DNA of 64,000 nt. Origin: Climacium dendroides (Eukaryota > Streptophyta > Bryopsida > Hypnales > Climaciaceae). Position 1 is the first letter of the stretch, and each line of letters opens with the position of its first letter. This document shows, piece by piece, positions 33,841 through 47,520 of this stretch. Position numbers and translations under genes: made by a program. The stretch covers positions 29,555,345 to 29,619,344 of the forward strand of contig OX467089.1 of the NCBI GenBank assembly GCA_950106755.1. The letters run 5' to 3'. Under the pieces are notes generated by a model, which saw only the letters and a program-made list of their open reading frames with translations, was not told the DNA's origin and did not search any database.

Positions 33841-35714
33841 CCATTTGGAGATCTTGGAGGACTTTAATATATTTTGCCCTTTTTTGTAGTGGAAGAGAAT
33901 TTAAAGATTTATTTATTTCATGTAAGGTAGAACAGCCCATTACGGGCCAAATGGGGCGTTTGTCCTTAGTTCATTACTGAAATTTTTTACTTTTTTTCTC
34001 ACATAAAGACAAGCGATAGAAATGGCGAGAGCAATTGAAAATATATTTTTTCAACAAACTAAGTGTGAATTTCTTATGAATTTTTGAAGTGCTCAGCCCA
34101 TCATGGCCTGAAAGACCCTAAACCCTCCATAACCAACAAAAACTATACCCATAATACTCATCTTACTCACGTAATGTAGTCAAAATATTTTCTAACATGG
34201 AAGGTCTGAAAAAGTCACTTTTCACAGTGAATTAACCCTAAAATGCTAGAAGTTCCTATTGCAGTCCCTAATCACCCCATTCTAGTTAGCTAAGACATTG
34301 ATTGCAGTCAGAATCTAAAAATCTGGAAGAAAACTGTAATGGGCTCGTTTCTAGGGGTCCGTAATGGGTAAAAGGTCCATAATGGGTTGTTCTACCTTAT
34401 ATGCTTGCCCCAAAAAATAGCAAATGCAACCAATGAACGAATGAAACGACAAGCCACTCTAGCCAAGGCAGATTTTTCCTAAATTAAACATTTATTAAAA
34501 ATTTATCACTCGTACTCATTTGGTCTACATGGGTGGAATGCTAAAAATGTGCTCTCTGTACCGAGAGGTACTTAGTGTGAAAAATACTCATGCATTTCTA
34601 AACCTTAAATTCTTTTTTATAGCTAAATTTTTTTCATTTCCAGTTTTTTTTTCATTTTCTTTAATATTTCATTTGCTATTCATCATCTTATTTCAATCAT
34701 TTCGACATTTTTAAGCCATTTTGTAGACCTTACCAAATTTTGGTTCTTAATGTGAGTAAAATCGATCATGATAGTGAACCATCTCACTTGTTCAATAGCC
34801 TACAATCATCTACATGGGATGTTAGTTCCTCATCACAAAAAGTTAATTCCATTTCAACACCCATGTGCAGTGCTTTAGAGCCTTTTGTAGGGGTGGTTCT
34901 TAATGCCTGAACCATTTTAGAGCCTCCCCCTATAAGCCTGGCCCAGAAGTTAAGTAGCCACTACAATGGATTATTGCATCCAAGATGGCCATCATAAAAC
35001 CTTAAACAGTGATTTCAAGAACTAAAGCACTTATAAAATTACTAATAATACACAATTTAGGAAGTTATAAATGAATTTAACCACTTAGAAGAGACCATTC
35101 TATTTTGCGTAGTACACTATTCCGACTACCATTCTATCTTTGTAAATGACTACACCACTTTGGAATTGAAATGTTTCATTCTAAAAACGAAATCAATTTT
35201 AGTAGTATATTTTGGACTTATTATTTAAGATGCTAGTATGCTTAAGTCTTTAGTTCTTGTTAATTAGCCCCTAACCATGTTATGAATTAGGTGGGTATTA
35301 AGAGAACTATGGATCTACTACTACTTTAGGTTGCATCTCATAACTCATAAGTCTTCAAATTTTGCAATTAATTCTTCTTTTTGTTGCTGTGGTCCACTTT
35401 TGAATCATACCCAAATAAATGATTATGACACGTTAAATCACGTTAAGCACTGAACCAAAAATATTATCAATGAGAAGGAGCTCATTTTTACGCTATGCTT
35501 ACATGATTCATAACGACCTATTTATTTTTGGTGTTTTTGGTTATTATTCTGGTTATTATATATTTAAGAAAAGGAGAAATTTAGAAGTGAAATATCTTAT
35601 TTACACCACATTTTTTGGGTTTAAATGCCCACAACGTAGAACATACCCCTAATTATATTATATTATCCTAAGCATGAACCCTTATCTTTAACCCAAGACT
35701 CCAGCTCTTCCCTA
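33841..35714. other. AT-rich intergenic DNA
   Basis: No gene seen. The phrase TAATGGG/CCCATTA recurs at 33950, 34090 and 34335-34395, too loosely spaced to call an array. Confidence 0.5.
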
Positions 35715-36180
35715 AAAAAATGGCAAATGAATTGAGCAATACTATCTCCCCATTTCTTTTCATCGCTATGGTATTCCAACACACTTACATAAAGAAAATA
35801 ATGGGAGAGTAATTGAGCAACATTATCTCACCATTTTTCTTCATTCCTTTGGTATTTCATCACACGTATATCACAAAATGGCAGATACATTGAGGAACAC
35901 TATTTCCCCATTTTTTTCATTGCTACATTATTCCACCACACTTGCATGAAGAAATAGGAGAGTAATTGAGCAATACTATCTCCCCATCTTTTTCCATTCC
36001 TCAAGTATTCCACCACACATATGTGAATAAATGGCAAATAAATTGAGCAACAATATTTCCTCTTTGTTTCTCATTGCTTTGTTATTCCACCACCCTTGCA
36101 TGAAAAAATGGGAGAATAATTGACAAACGTGCATTTCAAGTATTACACCAAACGAGCATGTATAAATAGCAAATAACACT
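35715..36180. repeat. Tandem repeat, about 85-base unit, five to six copies
   Basis: Units carry AATGGCAAAT(A)AATTGAGCAA, TATCTCCCCATTTTTTTCAT and TATTCCACCACACTTGCATG in the same order, alternating 'aaatggcaaata' and 'aatgggagagta' leaders, so the true period may be a dimer of about 170. Confidence 0.7.
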
Positions 36181-36189
36181 ACAACAATG

Positions 36190-36775
36190 GCAGTGTTTTA
36201 TGACTGCAAAATATGACTGCAGTGAGTCGTAAAATCGAAAAATATGACTCACGCAGAAATCACTGTAGATGACTCGGGATATGACTGACTCCAGTCGTTT
36301 AGAAGTAGTTGCTTCAGACATCAATCATATTGGCAGTCATATGAATTGAGGGGTATAAATGCCCATATTTAGCCATAGTATGCCAACATGGCATATACTT
36401 TGACTCTCCTAGGGGGTCTTGACTTTTTGTTGAGTTGCCCGGGCAAACAAAAAAATCCTACGTGGAATATGACTATGGCGAGTCATATTTTTTGATGACG
36501 TGGAATATGACTGAAGTGAGTTATATTTTTTAATGACATGGAATATGACTGGAGTGAGTCGTTTTTTTTTATGACATGGAATATGATTGAAGTGAGTCAT
36601 ATTTTTGGATGACATTGAATATGACTGCAGGGAGTCACATTTTGTAGTGACAAAATATTTGACTGCGGTTAGCTATATTTTCAGTGACGTGAAATACGAC
36701 TACAACGAGTTATATTTCTTAGTAATATGACACATGACTCCTCTTAGTCATATTTCATGTACAATACGATTATTG
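36190..36775. repeat. ATGACT...AGTCAT minisatellite, long array
   Basis: About ten units of 38-45 bases, each AATATGACTGCAGTGAGTCA followed by TATTTTT and GATGACATGG. Each unit can fold on its ATGACT/AGTCAT halves. It lies 300 bases beyond the 3' end of the minus-strand gene ending at 37065. Confidence 0.8.
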
Positions 36776-37064
36776 AGTTTTTTTGGTTACTGCTATGAGT
36801 GAGGTCTACTACTATTTTTTCTAAAAAAAAATCATATCCTCTTCCATGCAAAAGAAACCAATATGACATTCTAATATCATGTCCTAAACATGAATTTGCA
36901 ACTCCTTCAATCAACAAATCTGGACATAAATTCAAAGATGCACTTCAAAGACATTTTTTACTCAAGTTCAAAACACATACGATAAACATTCGCACTGTAA
37001 ACACCAAAGGTACATACACCTCACTTTATACTGCAGTGTGCAATCCACTACTTCATATCTTCAT

Positions 37065-40000
37065 TCATTCAGCTGAAGGAACCAAAGCTTCAATGGGCCA
37101 CTTCATCACAGACTTCACAGCGTCGCCTACATGCACCATAGGAGGGTCGTCGTTGTTGTTTGCCTCATATAAAAGAACCATTTCCGATCCATGAACCACA
37201 GATGTTATGCTAATAGACACATTATCCTCTTCAATGAGCCGTCCATGAAGTGAACCTCGTGCAACATTAACTATGACTCCATGTGCAATTACATTTTCTT
37301 CGGCCTTCTTGTCATCGTCCACGTCGAACAATTTCACCTTTGACTCTACAGCCCAGGAGACAAGGCTTTGATTCTTTGAGCTCCGAGAACCTTCAAGCGA
37401 TGTCTTTCCACCTTGTGCATCCTGTATTTGCATTGACAATACATGTACACTTTAAGTATACAAACAATGGAGCTTCACTTTCACTGGTTTCATTGGAAGG
37501 CAAACAATATATTCAAAAATACATACCTGGGGCAATGGATTCTGTAACTGACTGATCGCCTTGTCCAAGAACATCACACAATATTCAATGTCGAAAGGAT
37601 TTTGACTAAAAACTTCAAAGGGTCCTTTCAGATTCTTTAGGAAGTTGTCTTCTGAAGCTAAAGGATCCCATGCAGCAATGGGTAATACATTTGTACCTGG
37701 TGACTTAGATGTAGCTGTGGAATCCCAATCCACTTGAAAGACCCTAGCCGAGCCATGGGTTGGATCTGGAATCATGTCAAATAAATCATGCAAGTCTCTC
37801 TTTCCACCACCAACTTCCTTTCCCCAAAGAAAACACCACTTCATGGGTGTCCCACGAGCTAAGAATCCAGCCACTTCCTGTAGAAGCACCTCTCCAATCG
37901 GAGCCCATATCCCGACATCAAATCGAGAATGGAGCATTGTCACAAACGCTGCACACTCAGCCCTTTTTTTAATTTTTACTTTAAATTCTCTATCATAATG
38001 GATTGTACCATCGGGCCCCCACTCTTTTTCATCGTGCAGTGGTCGGATGTCACACAGAAAACCTAGGACATTCAACACAAGTATCTTTCTACGTGAATCA
38101 TCCGAAACTCTCACCGGTGGGAACTTCAGCTTCCTTGACATATTCTTCTTCTTTGGAGGTTTGTCAACCTTTGCAGCCCTCATTGCCCCCCTCCTTATAG
38201 GGGGCTCCTCCTTTGTGAATTCCGAACTGAATTCTGAACATTCCGAGACCCTCCTGCCCTAGTCTACATGCACATCAATAATTTAGCATTCACTATCATT
38301 TACATTCTACAAAACATGAATTCAACAAATACAAGAACAGAATATCAATTACAAATTATACATACATGTGACTGAGGAGCACCTATGGCTACTCACACAA
38401 TAACTACTCTAATCACCCGTGCTTATACATATTAAAATATTAGTGGCCCTCTTCAGAAATGGTGGAAAATTATTAGCCACCATAGCATGCAACAAAATAT
38501 ACTTCACCACAGTCACATAATGATAAATAAGAATACTCATACTCATACGTAGTGTAATACATAAGGACCTTCTTAAACACAAGAAAATTAGCACCTCGTA
38601 AAACAGACAAATAAAAGTAACTTTGCAAAGTTATATACAAAGACATATGGCTAATACAACTTACATATAAGTTAATATGACTCCCTATAGTTACACAATA
38701 TGAAATACAACTTCCATTACTTATATATTAAAAAATTCAACTTTCATTAGTTATATATTAAAAAATATTACTGCCATCTACTATATACTACAAAATATGA
38801 CTATTATTAGTTATATTCTATAAAATATGACTGGTACTAGTCATATTTTACAAATTCTGCTTGAAAACAGTCATATATTGAAAATTATGACTGCCACCAT
38901 GCATATACTACAAATTTTGATTGAAGGCAGTCATACATTAAAAATTATAACTGCCACTAGTCATAGTATATGCAAACACTACAAATAATGATTGTCCCTA
39001 ATTACAAAACAAAAATTATGATCGCCAACACCTGCATTCTAAGACATACTAATGCTTCCTATTCCACATGCACGTCATGCACAACTCATACACATACACA
39101 ACATATTCATTAACATGAACCTCCCAACCCTGTGTAGAATACTGTACCATCTTTCATTTCACTATCATTCAAACATTATTTATTTGTTCACCTAAAACAA
39201 TTACACTTTCCATGCAACTCTTTTTAATAAACAATAAACTCAACAAATGAAGCAGTGAATACACTCATGCCAGTCCATCTCACCTTTGAATCATGTTGCA
39301 CCTCCTTTGTCTTGTCACCAGCATTCCCTCCAGTCAATGCTCCACGGCTGGATTGAAGACTTCTGTTTGTACCAAATTTCTCAACCTCGCCCTTCCTCTT
39401 CTTTACACTTACATGATCCTTTTTTCCTTTTGTAACACCGACTGGTTTTGCACTTGCTTGAACCGTTGGCAAAGTATTCCCATTTTTCTTTACATTTTCC
39501 ACCTCATCAATAGCGTCTTCCTCCTTTAAAGTCACAATTACATTCATAATTCAGTTGTTGGGATTTCATGTCTAACTTCCTCAAATGACATACAACTCTG
39601 AACAAATACAATGGCAACAAAGCCTATTCAAGTACGTTGAATGACATTGAAGGGCTTATGATCTTCGCACAAACCTCTATTGCCGCATCCACAAACTCAA
39701 CCTCTTTCCACACATTCACTACATGGGGTTCTGTGGTTGCTTCTTCTAGTGTCTTCCGAGGGGCAGGGGTGCTGACATTTACCAATCCCTCCATCATCTC
39801 TTCACTACCGGCACCTTCAGACACTATGGTGCCTATTTCAGAACTTGAAGGGTGTGTATTCCGTTCACTCTGTTTCCGGACCTCGAATAGAAGTTGCTTC
39901 ACTAGGGAACCCATTTCACTCAGCACCCCTTTGATAGTCTCTTTAAACGTATACAATTCATTTCGCACTTCTTCTATGCCTTTACCAGCCAACCTTGAAT

Positions 40001-43000
40001 TACTCAATGCCCCTCCTGAACTTGACGAGCGGATGTGCAATGATTTGTTTGGTGAAGCAAGCTCTACTTGCACTTCCATTTGAGTAGGGGGTCTATCCAA
40101 ATGTGCAGCCTGCAAGGAAGGTAGTCCTACATGTGTTAATTTCATGACCAACACAATCAAACGTACTTAAAACACTAAGAAGCATTGACAATAAATACAC
40201 TATTTCACCTCCTCACGCATGTGTCCAATTACAAGTGAAAATACTAACATAACTTACTATTTAGAAATGTAAATTGCCATATTGTAAACCACGTATGACT
40301 TCATGTAATTCTAGGACTACCTACATATGACTATACATTGTTACCATTGTATCCTAATATGAGTACATGTAGTCACATGCAAGGCTACATACAAGTGCAG
40401 TTAGTCACAATACAGTCGAAATATAATTTCATGTACATCAATGTCTATTCATTATGATTGCAAGTACTCATAGCACCATTTTATTCATCATTCTATGTTG
40501 TACTGAACATTTCCAATTCCTGGCTAAACATTGACATATCCCCAAAAAACTTTGCCTTGTATAGATGCTCAATTCAAGAATCAATGATTGTGAAAATAAT
40601 ACTACATACACAATAACATGCATCAACTACAATGACAGGAAGGCAAACGTCTCTTTTACTTACAAGGCGTGATTTAACTTTTCCCTCAGATCGTCCACTG
40701 TAGGACACATTTTGCATGGTTTGTCGTGCTACCTTCATACGTTCAGAATATGCTACTTTGTCTGTCTTCTTGATGAGCTTCTTGAAGTTCTCAACGTGGT
40801 GTGCCTTCACAGTTTTTGGAATGGGAGCCTTAGTTTCTATCAATTTCTTCATGTTTGCCCTCTTCGTCTTCATTTGTGACCTCAAAATGCGGAAGAAGAC
40901 ATTTTCAGGTACATTGCCTTTTCCACCATGATACTCGAACTTTGACGCCATTTTCTCCTTGATTGCTAAAAGTAGAGGTCGGGGATGCGAATTGAAGTCA
41001 TCCACACTCCAATCCAAATCACAAGAATACCCACGAAGCTTTGTCAACCAATCCGCCCTATGCACTCCCGTAGGACAACCCATAAGATCAACTTCAACCC
41101 AATCTCTGTCATCAACCTTCTGTAGATTCCTTCTCAACTGCTTGAGATTGGATTGTCGTTGAAGACTTGTGCTTCTGTCCACATTCCGAAATTCCTCGCC
41201 TTCAGTTGCACTCAGCTTCCGCATCTTTTCACATAATTCATTTGGGTTAGCTCCACTCTTTGCCATGCGCTTCAATATACTGACTTCTCGTAACTCCAGC
41301 TCATCTACTACATCGGTAGAGAGCTCGTCATTTGGGTCATCTCCATCATCCTCCGCACTAAAGTGCTTGTCCATGTCTTCTCCAGATTCCTCCCCCATCA
41401 TTGTGTCCTCAGTGTCATCAAATAACAAATTATCATCTTCTGCTTGTGTCGTGACCATCACGTCCTTTGATGATGTCATCATCTTCTTCTTTGTAACTTT
41501 CTTAGGCCACGGCCTAGGGTGATGTTGTTGCTGTTCAAGCACCTGTGAAGGCAAATAAAAATAATTGATTATATCGTAGTAACTATTACTTGTGACTGCA
41601 ACGAGTCACAGAAAATCATTTGTAACTACAAAAAGTCACCAAAAATCATTTCTAACTACCAACAAGTCATGGATAATCATTTTTAACTACAAACAGTCAC
41701 GAAAAATCATTTTTAACTACAAATAGTCACAAAAAATCATTTCTAACGACCAAGAGTCATAGAAAATCATTTCTAACTACAAACAGGCACAAAACATCAT
41801 ATCCGATTTAACTTGAATTCTCAAAATATTATTTGTGACTACAAGCAGTCACAAAAAATCATTTGTTACTTGGCTTGCAGTCACAAAACATCATTTGCGA
41901 CTGCAAGTAGTCACAGAAGACAATGCAGGACTTGACTTTCAGTCACAAAATATCATTTGCACTTGCCAACAGTCACAATAGACAAAACTTCACTACAAAC
42001 AATCACTATGGATGAATATTGACTGCTACAAAGTCAATAAACAACAATAATGACTAAAAACAGTCATAAAACATGATTTTATAGTCAGAAGTCTACATAT
42101 TGTTGTCATTCATGACAATAATCACTCACGAATGGTCATTTGAGACTACAATATATCTTACTTGGTCATTACGAAAGTACTGATTAAGAATTGATTTTCT
42201 CTAACCTTGATCAATCACATGTGCTCACGTGACACTCAAATGACTTAAAACTTATTCTTTTTTTTAAAAATAAATCCTAGAAATCCACTTGCAGAACTTG
42301 AAGAACTTAGAAATGACGAAGATCAAATTTCTAAAGACAAATCATGAGTCCTATAAATGGTTGCACTCTTCTATAAAAAAATGTCCTTTGCAATAATCCA
42401 CATATGCATGGCAATTGCAATAAAACAACGCTTCAACAATGATGGGAAATTTTCCCAATATTCCATTAATTATATGCATTTCAATATAACTATTACTTGC
42501 ATTTGGGAAGGAATTCATCTAACCTTCAATGTATGGTACTCTCCCTTTGACGCCTCTTCCTCTACTTCTTTGTCACTATCTCCTGAGTTGATGCTAGAAC
42601 TCCCCCGTTCCACAGCCTTCTTCGTTGTTGCCCGTGTCTGCCTCTCAAATGCTGGGAACACAGTGTCAGAGCTTTCCCCTCCTTTTCCTAACTTTATTGC
42701 TTGTGGCTTCTCAAGGGGCACGTCGCGGCTGCTCTCAAAAATCCCCGCAAGCTGATTAGAAGTCATTTCCAATATTGGAAACGTAATTGCTGGAAAACTA
42801 GCAATTGTGCGAAACAATTTCACTTGCACATCATCTAACAGATTAGCTATCTGTCTTGTCAATTTCGCCAAGATATTGTCCATAGTTCTGAATCCTAGAG
42901 CCCTGATGTGATTGATTTAGGTCAAAGAACACATGGGTCAGACCTCTCCATTATGTTTCAAACTAATGACACTTCCCTATAATTAACTTGAATCTGTACT

Positions 43001-45107
43001 ATCCTTAATCATGATAAGGGACAACAATTTTGGCTTCAATGAACTCCTACAGACAACTCCATTTATGTTTCGAATATTTAGTAGAGCTTAGTATCTTACC
43101 TCACTTCTCTAAGGTTTGCCAATTGTGCCGCAATGTCCAACAAGCCTAAATCACTCAATTTCTGTGAGTTCCTCTGAATTTTTTCTTTTCTCAACCTCTC
43201 GTACTCATTGATCTCAGAAGCCATGCTATTGTGGGAGTTTACATGGACGAGTCCTACTTGGAAAGGAAAAAATTGCATCTTAGTACAATAGTGACATCTC
43301 AAACATTAATGCTAAGTGCTAACATCTTCTTCATTCATATATGATATAGAGTAGGAAACAGCAAGATACCATTATATAACACATATTACAATTAGAAACT
43401 ACAACTATGCAAAAAAATGAATACCGTTGTTCTAAATAGTCATCCATTACATTTTACTTCAATACAATTGAATACACACATAATGTTTTAAACTTTTATG
43501 ACTATCTTCAAGCCACTGTACTCTTATTACGCTACACTATTCTTTGAAGGCCACATGTGATAATGCTAACATAGAAACATATACCTAATTTTATTCATGA
43601 AGTCCCTTTCTACAGTGAAATGTGCCCACCTTCGTAGACATCATTATATTCTAGAAAATTGGTAATAGGGGAAAAAAAAATTCCCATTGTAGACAATTGT
43701 TTTCATTTCCTCAAAATCAAAATCAAGTTTTAGATGAATAAGATTAGAAAAGGGCTCATATTTCTCTATTGCTTGAGATAAGAAGAATGTTCCATTTGAA
43801 TTAAAGTCATTCAATGAACAATTAAATATATTATTGTCAAAATCTTTTCACCATCACATTCATGATTCATAACATATAAGCTTTTCTCTGTGAATTGCCT
43901 TTCTTTAGGAGTCATTGATTTTTTGAGTGAAATGTCAAAGTAGGACAATGTTATGCCTAAATTTCAACCTAATTCTGAAACTTCGCAGAATTTCTCTTCA
44001 TTGAAGCTATAGAAACTTAATTTTTTTTAGAATTAAAAAATATTACCAATGTCCTCAAAATGTGCACAAAATGAGAGTAAAATACTGCAGTGCATTCAAC
44101 GTCATTCAAGGAGTTCCACCAATGATGTACTGGAAATTGATACAATTGACAAATCTCGTGGCTTCACGACTCTATGATGCACTCCTCATGTCGTTCAAGT
44201 AAAATTGAGCACCTACGCACGGAGGACTTCCAATTAGAAACTACATCGTGCCCTAATTTTCCAACAAGAAAACACTCCAACAAACAATGCAAACAGAACT
44301 TCCGTTTCATGCGTTACACTGCCTGTGTCTGCGTTTGCTGACTACGATTATAGTGAGCTTTTGGGTTCTTTGGAAGGCGACACGTGCGGGCTACGGTAAA
44401 GGAGACTATTTCTTGGTTGGACACGATTTTCCAACCTACATTGAACTGCCAAGACAAACTTCATGAGGCGTACAGAGATCAGAGGTACCGAACTACACTT
44501 TACCTTCTCTAATATGACTACATAAGTTAAATAGGTATAAGTGTACTTCAACCCCAGGCTAGAAAACAAAATCAGAGTTCTTGAAGTACTTGGTGGGAAA
44601 AAAAAGCTGCGAATTCTAATGATGTACAGTAGATCCCAAGTAGAGAAATCCCTCTACAAATGAAACCCATAATCTCATTATTGAACTTCGCACTGAAGGC
44701 AACACAACGTAGATCGTGATACACAAAGACCTACACAAGCACGGTAACTGAATGAGTCCGCAATGGACCCAACTGATTTGATAATGGACCCAAATGATTT
44801 GATGAAGGACCTGCACGACCACCACCAATGTCTCCCAGTCAGTCGAAGCACATGCACAAATCCCAAGAAACTTAGAATCCAACAATTTAGAATCCCTGTT
44901 AAAGCAAAACAAGTTACCTCATGATGAAGGTGGAACTGAGGAGTCCCTGAGAACTAGTACCCGTGCTAGTCAAGGCCTTTGTTTCATTGCTTTCGGCAGC
45001 AAGCTGCAGAGAAGTCGGAATCTTGGGATAGTTTTCTCTACACAACCTTGGCGGCGATTTGGAGGCGATGCTCAAGTCAACAGAATCGAATTTTGATCTT
45101 GTACCTC
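37065..45107 (-). CDS. Locus 3: intact multi-exon gene with HAD-like pseudophosphatase domain
   Basis: Seven exons join in phase: 43224-43100, 42902-42524, 41542-40664, 40109-39675, 39523-39284, 38258-37527, 37421-37065, giving about 1048 aa with no stop until TGA 37065. Most splice sites are standard (GTAAGA, GTAAGT, GTGAGA, GTATGT; CAG acceptors); GTTAGA and GTTTGT are weaker. An upstream exon, 45107-44918, is also plausible (open frame KFDSVDLSIASKSPPRLC, GAG/GTAACT donor), so the true start is uncertain. Exon 3 is acidic, then basic helical (ENFKKLIKKTDKVAYSERMK), vaguely like plant Transposase_24 proteins. Exon 6 holds a HAD/NIF-like core in which the DxDG nucleophile motif is ILVLNVLGFLC (both Asp lost) and motif II is GIWAPI. 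The last exon resembles the DUF8039-type C-terminal domain of plant transposon proteins (AHGVIVNVARGSLHG, VGDAVKSVMKWP). It is probably non-catalytic and of unknown role. Confidence 0.62.
38640..39010. repeat. ATGACT...AGTCAT repeats in an intron of locus 3
   Basis: About ten degenerate 35-40 base units (AAAATATGACTGGTACTAGT-type) lie entirely within the 38259-39283 intron. They are a diverged form of the 36.2-36.8 kb array. Confidence 0.7.
41585..42120. repeat. GTGACT...AGTCAC repeats in an intron of locus 3
   Basis: About a dozen units of 36-42 bases (AAAATCATTTGTGACTACAA then AGTCAC) fill half of the 41543-42523 intron. The halves pair as GTGACT/AGTCAC instead of ATGACT/AGTCAT, so the core TGACT is kept. 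Confidence 0.75.
43225..44917 (-). other. Probable long 5' intron of locus 3
   Basis: AT-rich with no supported exon between the plausible exon at 44918-45107 and the exon starting at 43224. Short frames on both strands are not convincing. Confidence 0.35.
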
Positions 45108-46880
45108 CTGCAATCTGCCAAACATGACCTCAATTAATTTGAGTTCTAGCACTAACATGTCAGACCATGCTGCAGTTGAAAAGAATTGTCTAGGACCCGT
45201 GTACACAAACTCATATCCGCTGCTGGTAGTGACTCCGCAGGGCGTGAAGAAGACGGGCGAGATCTAGGGTGCACGGTTGAGAAAGTAGCACGTACTGGAA
45301 GATGACGGTCCCGCATTTCCAACCGGACCAGCCATGCCACGAGGACCTGCGAGGTGTTTAAGGCAAGCGGGACCCGATGAGGTGCAAATATAGCACCGTC
45401 ACCTAACCCTCACTTACGCTCCAAGTGTGCCACTTCATGAAGACAAGCCTTCAGTCGTGCCTCCGAAAGTAGGCCCGGATTACCTGGCGCGTTGGCTCGA
45501 CTTTGGGCTCGGCCACGACCCCGCAGCCTAGCTGGCAAAGCGCGACCCGCAACTTGCCGCCTGCTCCTATCACGACCCGGACCCCAACCCCGACGGAGAA
45601 GCAACGCGATGGAGACGGATCGCCTGCCGCAGAAGGCGGAGTCCGTGCTTTCAGTTTTTTGTTTTCAACTTCCTTCGCTTGTACTGCGTCGCCGTTTGCG
45701 CCTAGGTCGTTGTTGCTTTTCCTGACATTATTGCGGTTTGGGGAATGCGACAGGTCGCGCGCCTTTTGTACACCTCGTTAGCTCCATCTGATCACCTGAT
45801 TGATTCAGTTCCATGTGCAACTGGACTTGTCGAAAATGCCAGTCAAGTTACAGAGGACTGGATTCGTTTTTGAAGTACATCTAGCGTCGCCAAAAAATTG
45901 AGAGATTTGGAGTTAATCTAGTGCGTAGTTCACCAGGAATGTGAGTTCACTTTCAGTTGGTGGTATGTGAAGTAGAATTGTATGTGAACGTCTTCCAGGA
46001 TTGAACAAAAACTCCTTTGATTTCTTTGTGTGTGTTGAATTAATTCGTTGAAGTCCGCGCCTGCTTTAACACGCCAAGATTTCACGACTTGCGGAGATCG
46101 CAAATTCGCAATTGATCAAATTAATTGTTGACTTCCAATGCGAGTGTCTATTAACTCCATGCACATTGACAACAACCAAAGGCCATCATGAAGAAGAAAT
46201 TACGATTGGCCACAAAACTGAGAAAGTAGTAGCCTTTAAAAAAGTCAATACAACTCTTTTCTCCTGCTTTTCTTAGGAAATTAAAGATATTATAAACATA
46301 TGCGGAGATTTCAAATGACTCGCCAGACCTTTGCCTAGCAGGCGCCTGCTTGGTAAATCCCTCGCCCGCGGCTCAGACGAAATTCCTTGACCGAACATAA
46401 TATTCATTAAAATGAGAGTTTTCTAGTGAAATGGGAGTTGAGGAAGAGACTTTCAACCATGAATTTAATATACTTGTAGATCAATGACTACCAGGAAAGC
46501 ATTGCAATGACACAGAAAGCGCATACGAAAGGTACAGATTCCAAAATCGAAGGTCAAAATTGTGACTTCTTCATAATTTATAGGAAGTCATCAAATATAC
46601 ATGTATTGTATGTATGCACTATAAACATAGACCAATCCATGTACTAAACTACTACTTCCATCGTAGACTACACTTGTATAAGATACATATGATGTAAAAC
46701 GTAGGGTTCAAGAAGCACTACGACTAAGCACTAGGACTTTTGTGAAATTTTGCAATTGCGTCCACAAGATGAAGGCTTCGTGACCAAAAGGTTATGAGCC
46801 TGCCTTTATCAACAACAGAGACAAACGTAGGGATTGTCAAAGCCCGGATATTGGAGAATCGAATAGCACCTGTTCTCCCA
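45108..46880. other. Region upstream of locus 3, no firm gene
   Basis: 45150-45620 is GC-richer than the flanks. On the minus strand ATG 45335 opens AGPVGNAGPSSSS and a neighbouring frame reads HPRSRPSSSRPAESLPAADM, which may be a first exon of locus 3. The rest is AT-rich without a recognised feature. Confidence 0.35.
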
Positions 46881-47071
46881 CCAAATATTCTCAGACATTT
46901 GCATCGGAGAAAATGCAATGCAAAAGATTATTTGGTGAGGGAACAGTTGTTATTCAACTCTACAACTTCCGAGCTACGACAATGTACTGTCCATAATGAC
47001 TATGAGGTCCACGATTGTCAAAGCCCCGAAAATTGTAGAATCGAATACTAACTGTTCCCCTAGTTGAGCCA

Positions 47072-47247
47072 ATTCGTGGTAGAAGAGAAAGCAAACATTA
47101 TATAACCTTAACTCTCAGCTACTCTTCGAATGTACTCTCACACACCACAATGTCCAAAAAGAAATGTATGAGTGTACATTAGAAGAATAGTTGAGAGTAA
47201 AGGTTATATAATGTTTGCTTTCTCTTCTACCACGAATTGGCTCAACT
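47072..47247. repeat. Long near-perfect inverted repeat (foldback 1)
   Basis: The left arm begins TTGAGCCAATTCGTGGTAGA and the right arm ends in its exact complement, TCTACCACGAATTGGCTCAA. The arms are about 75-80 bases with only a few mismatches, separated by a loop around CACCACAATGTCC. The length and near-perfection suit a young inverted duplication, a MITE, or a hairpin that would produce small RNAs if transcribed. Confidence 0.75.
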
Positions 47248-47387
47248 AATGCACATAGTCGGGTCTAAGACATCGTTGTCACCTACAGTCTGTGGACACC
47301 GTGTCCACAACATCCACAGAACAAAGGCTTAAGATACCATGGTCTTCGAACCAACTAAATACACAGCTGAGCTTAAAAGTGGAAAGG

Positions 47388-47520
47388 GAGAAAGCAAACA
47401 TCATATAACCCGACTTACACCCCTACTCATCAAGTACTCTCACACACCACAATGTCTAAAGAATAGTGTATGAGTGTACTTGACGAGCATGGCATGAGTT
47501 GAGCTATATAATTCTTGCTA
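47388..47520. repeat. Diverged inverted repeat homologous to foldback 1 (foldback 2)
   Basis: It shares GAAAGCAAACAT-ATATAACC, CTCTCACACACCACAATGTC and GTATGAGTGTAC with foldback 1, but its arms (AGCAAACATCATATAACCC against GAGCTATATAATTCTTGCT) pair with many mismatches. It is a paired, older copy. Confidence 0.6.
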
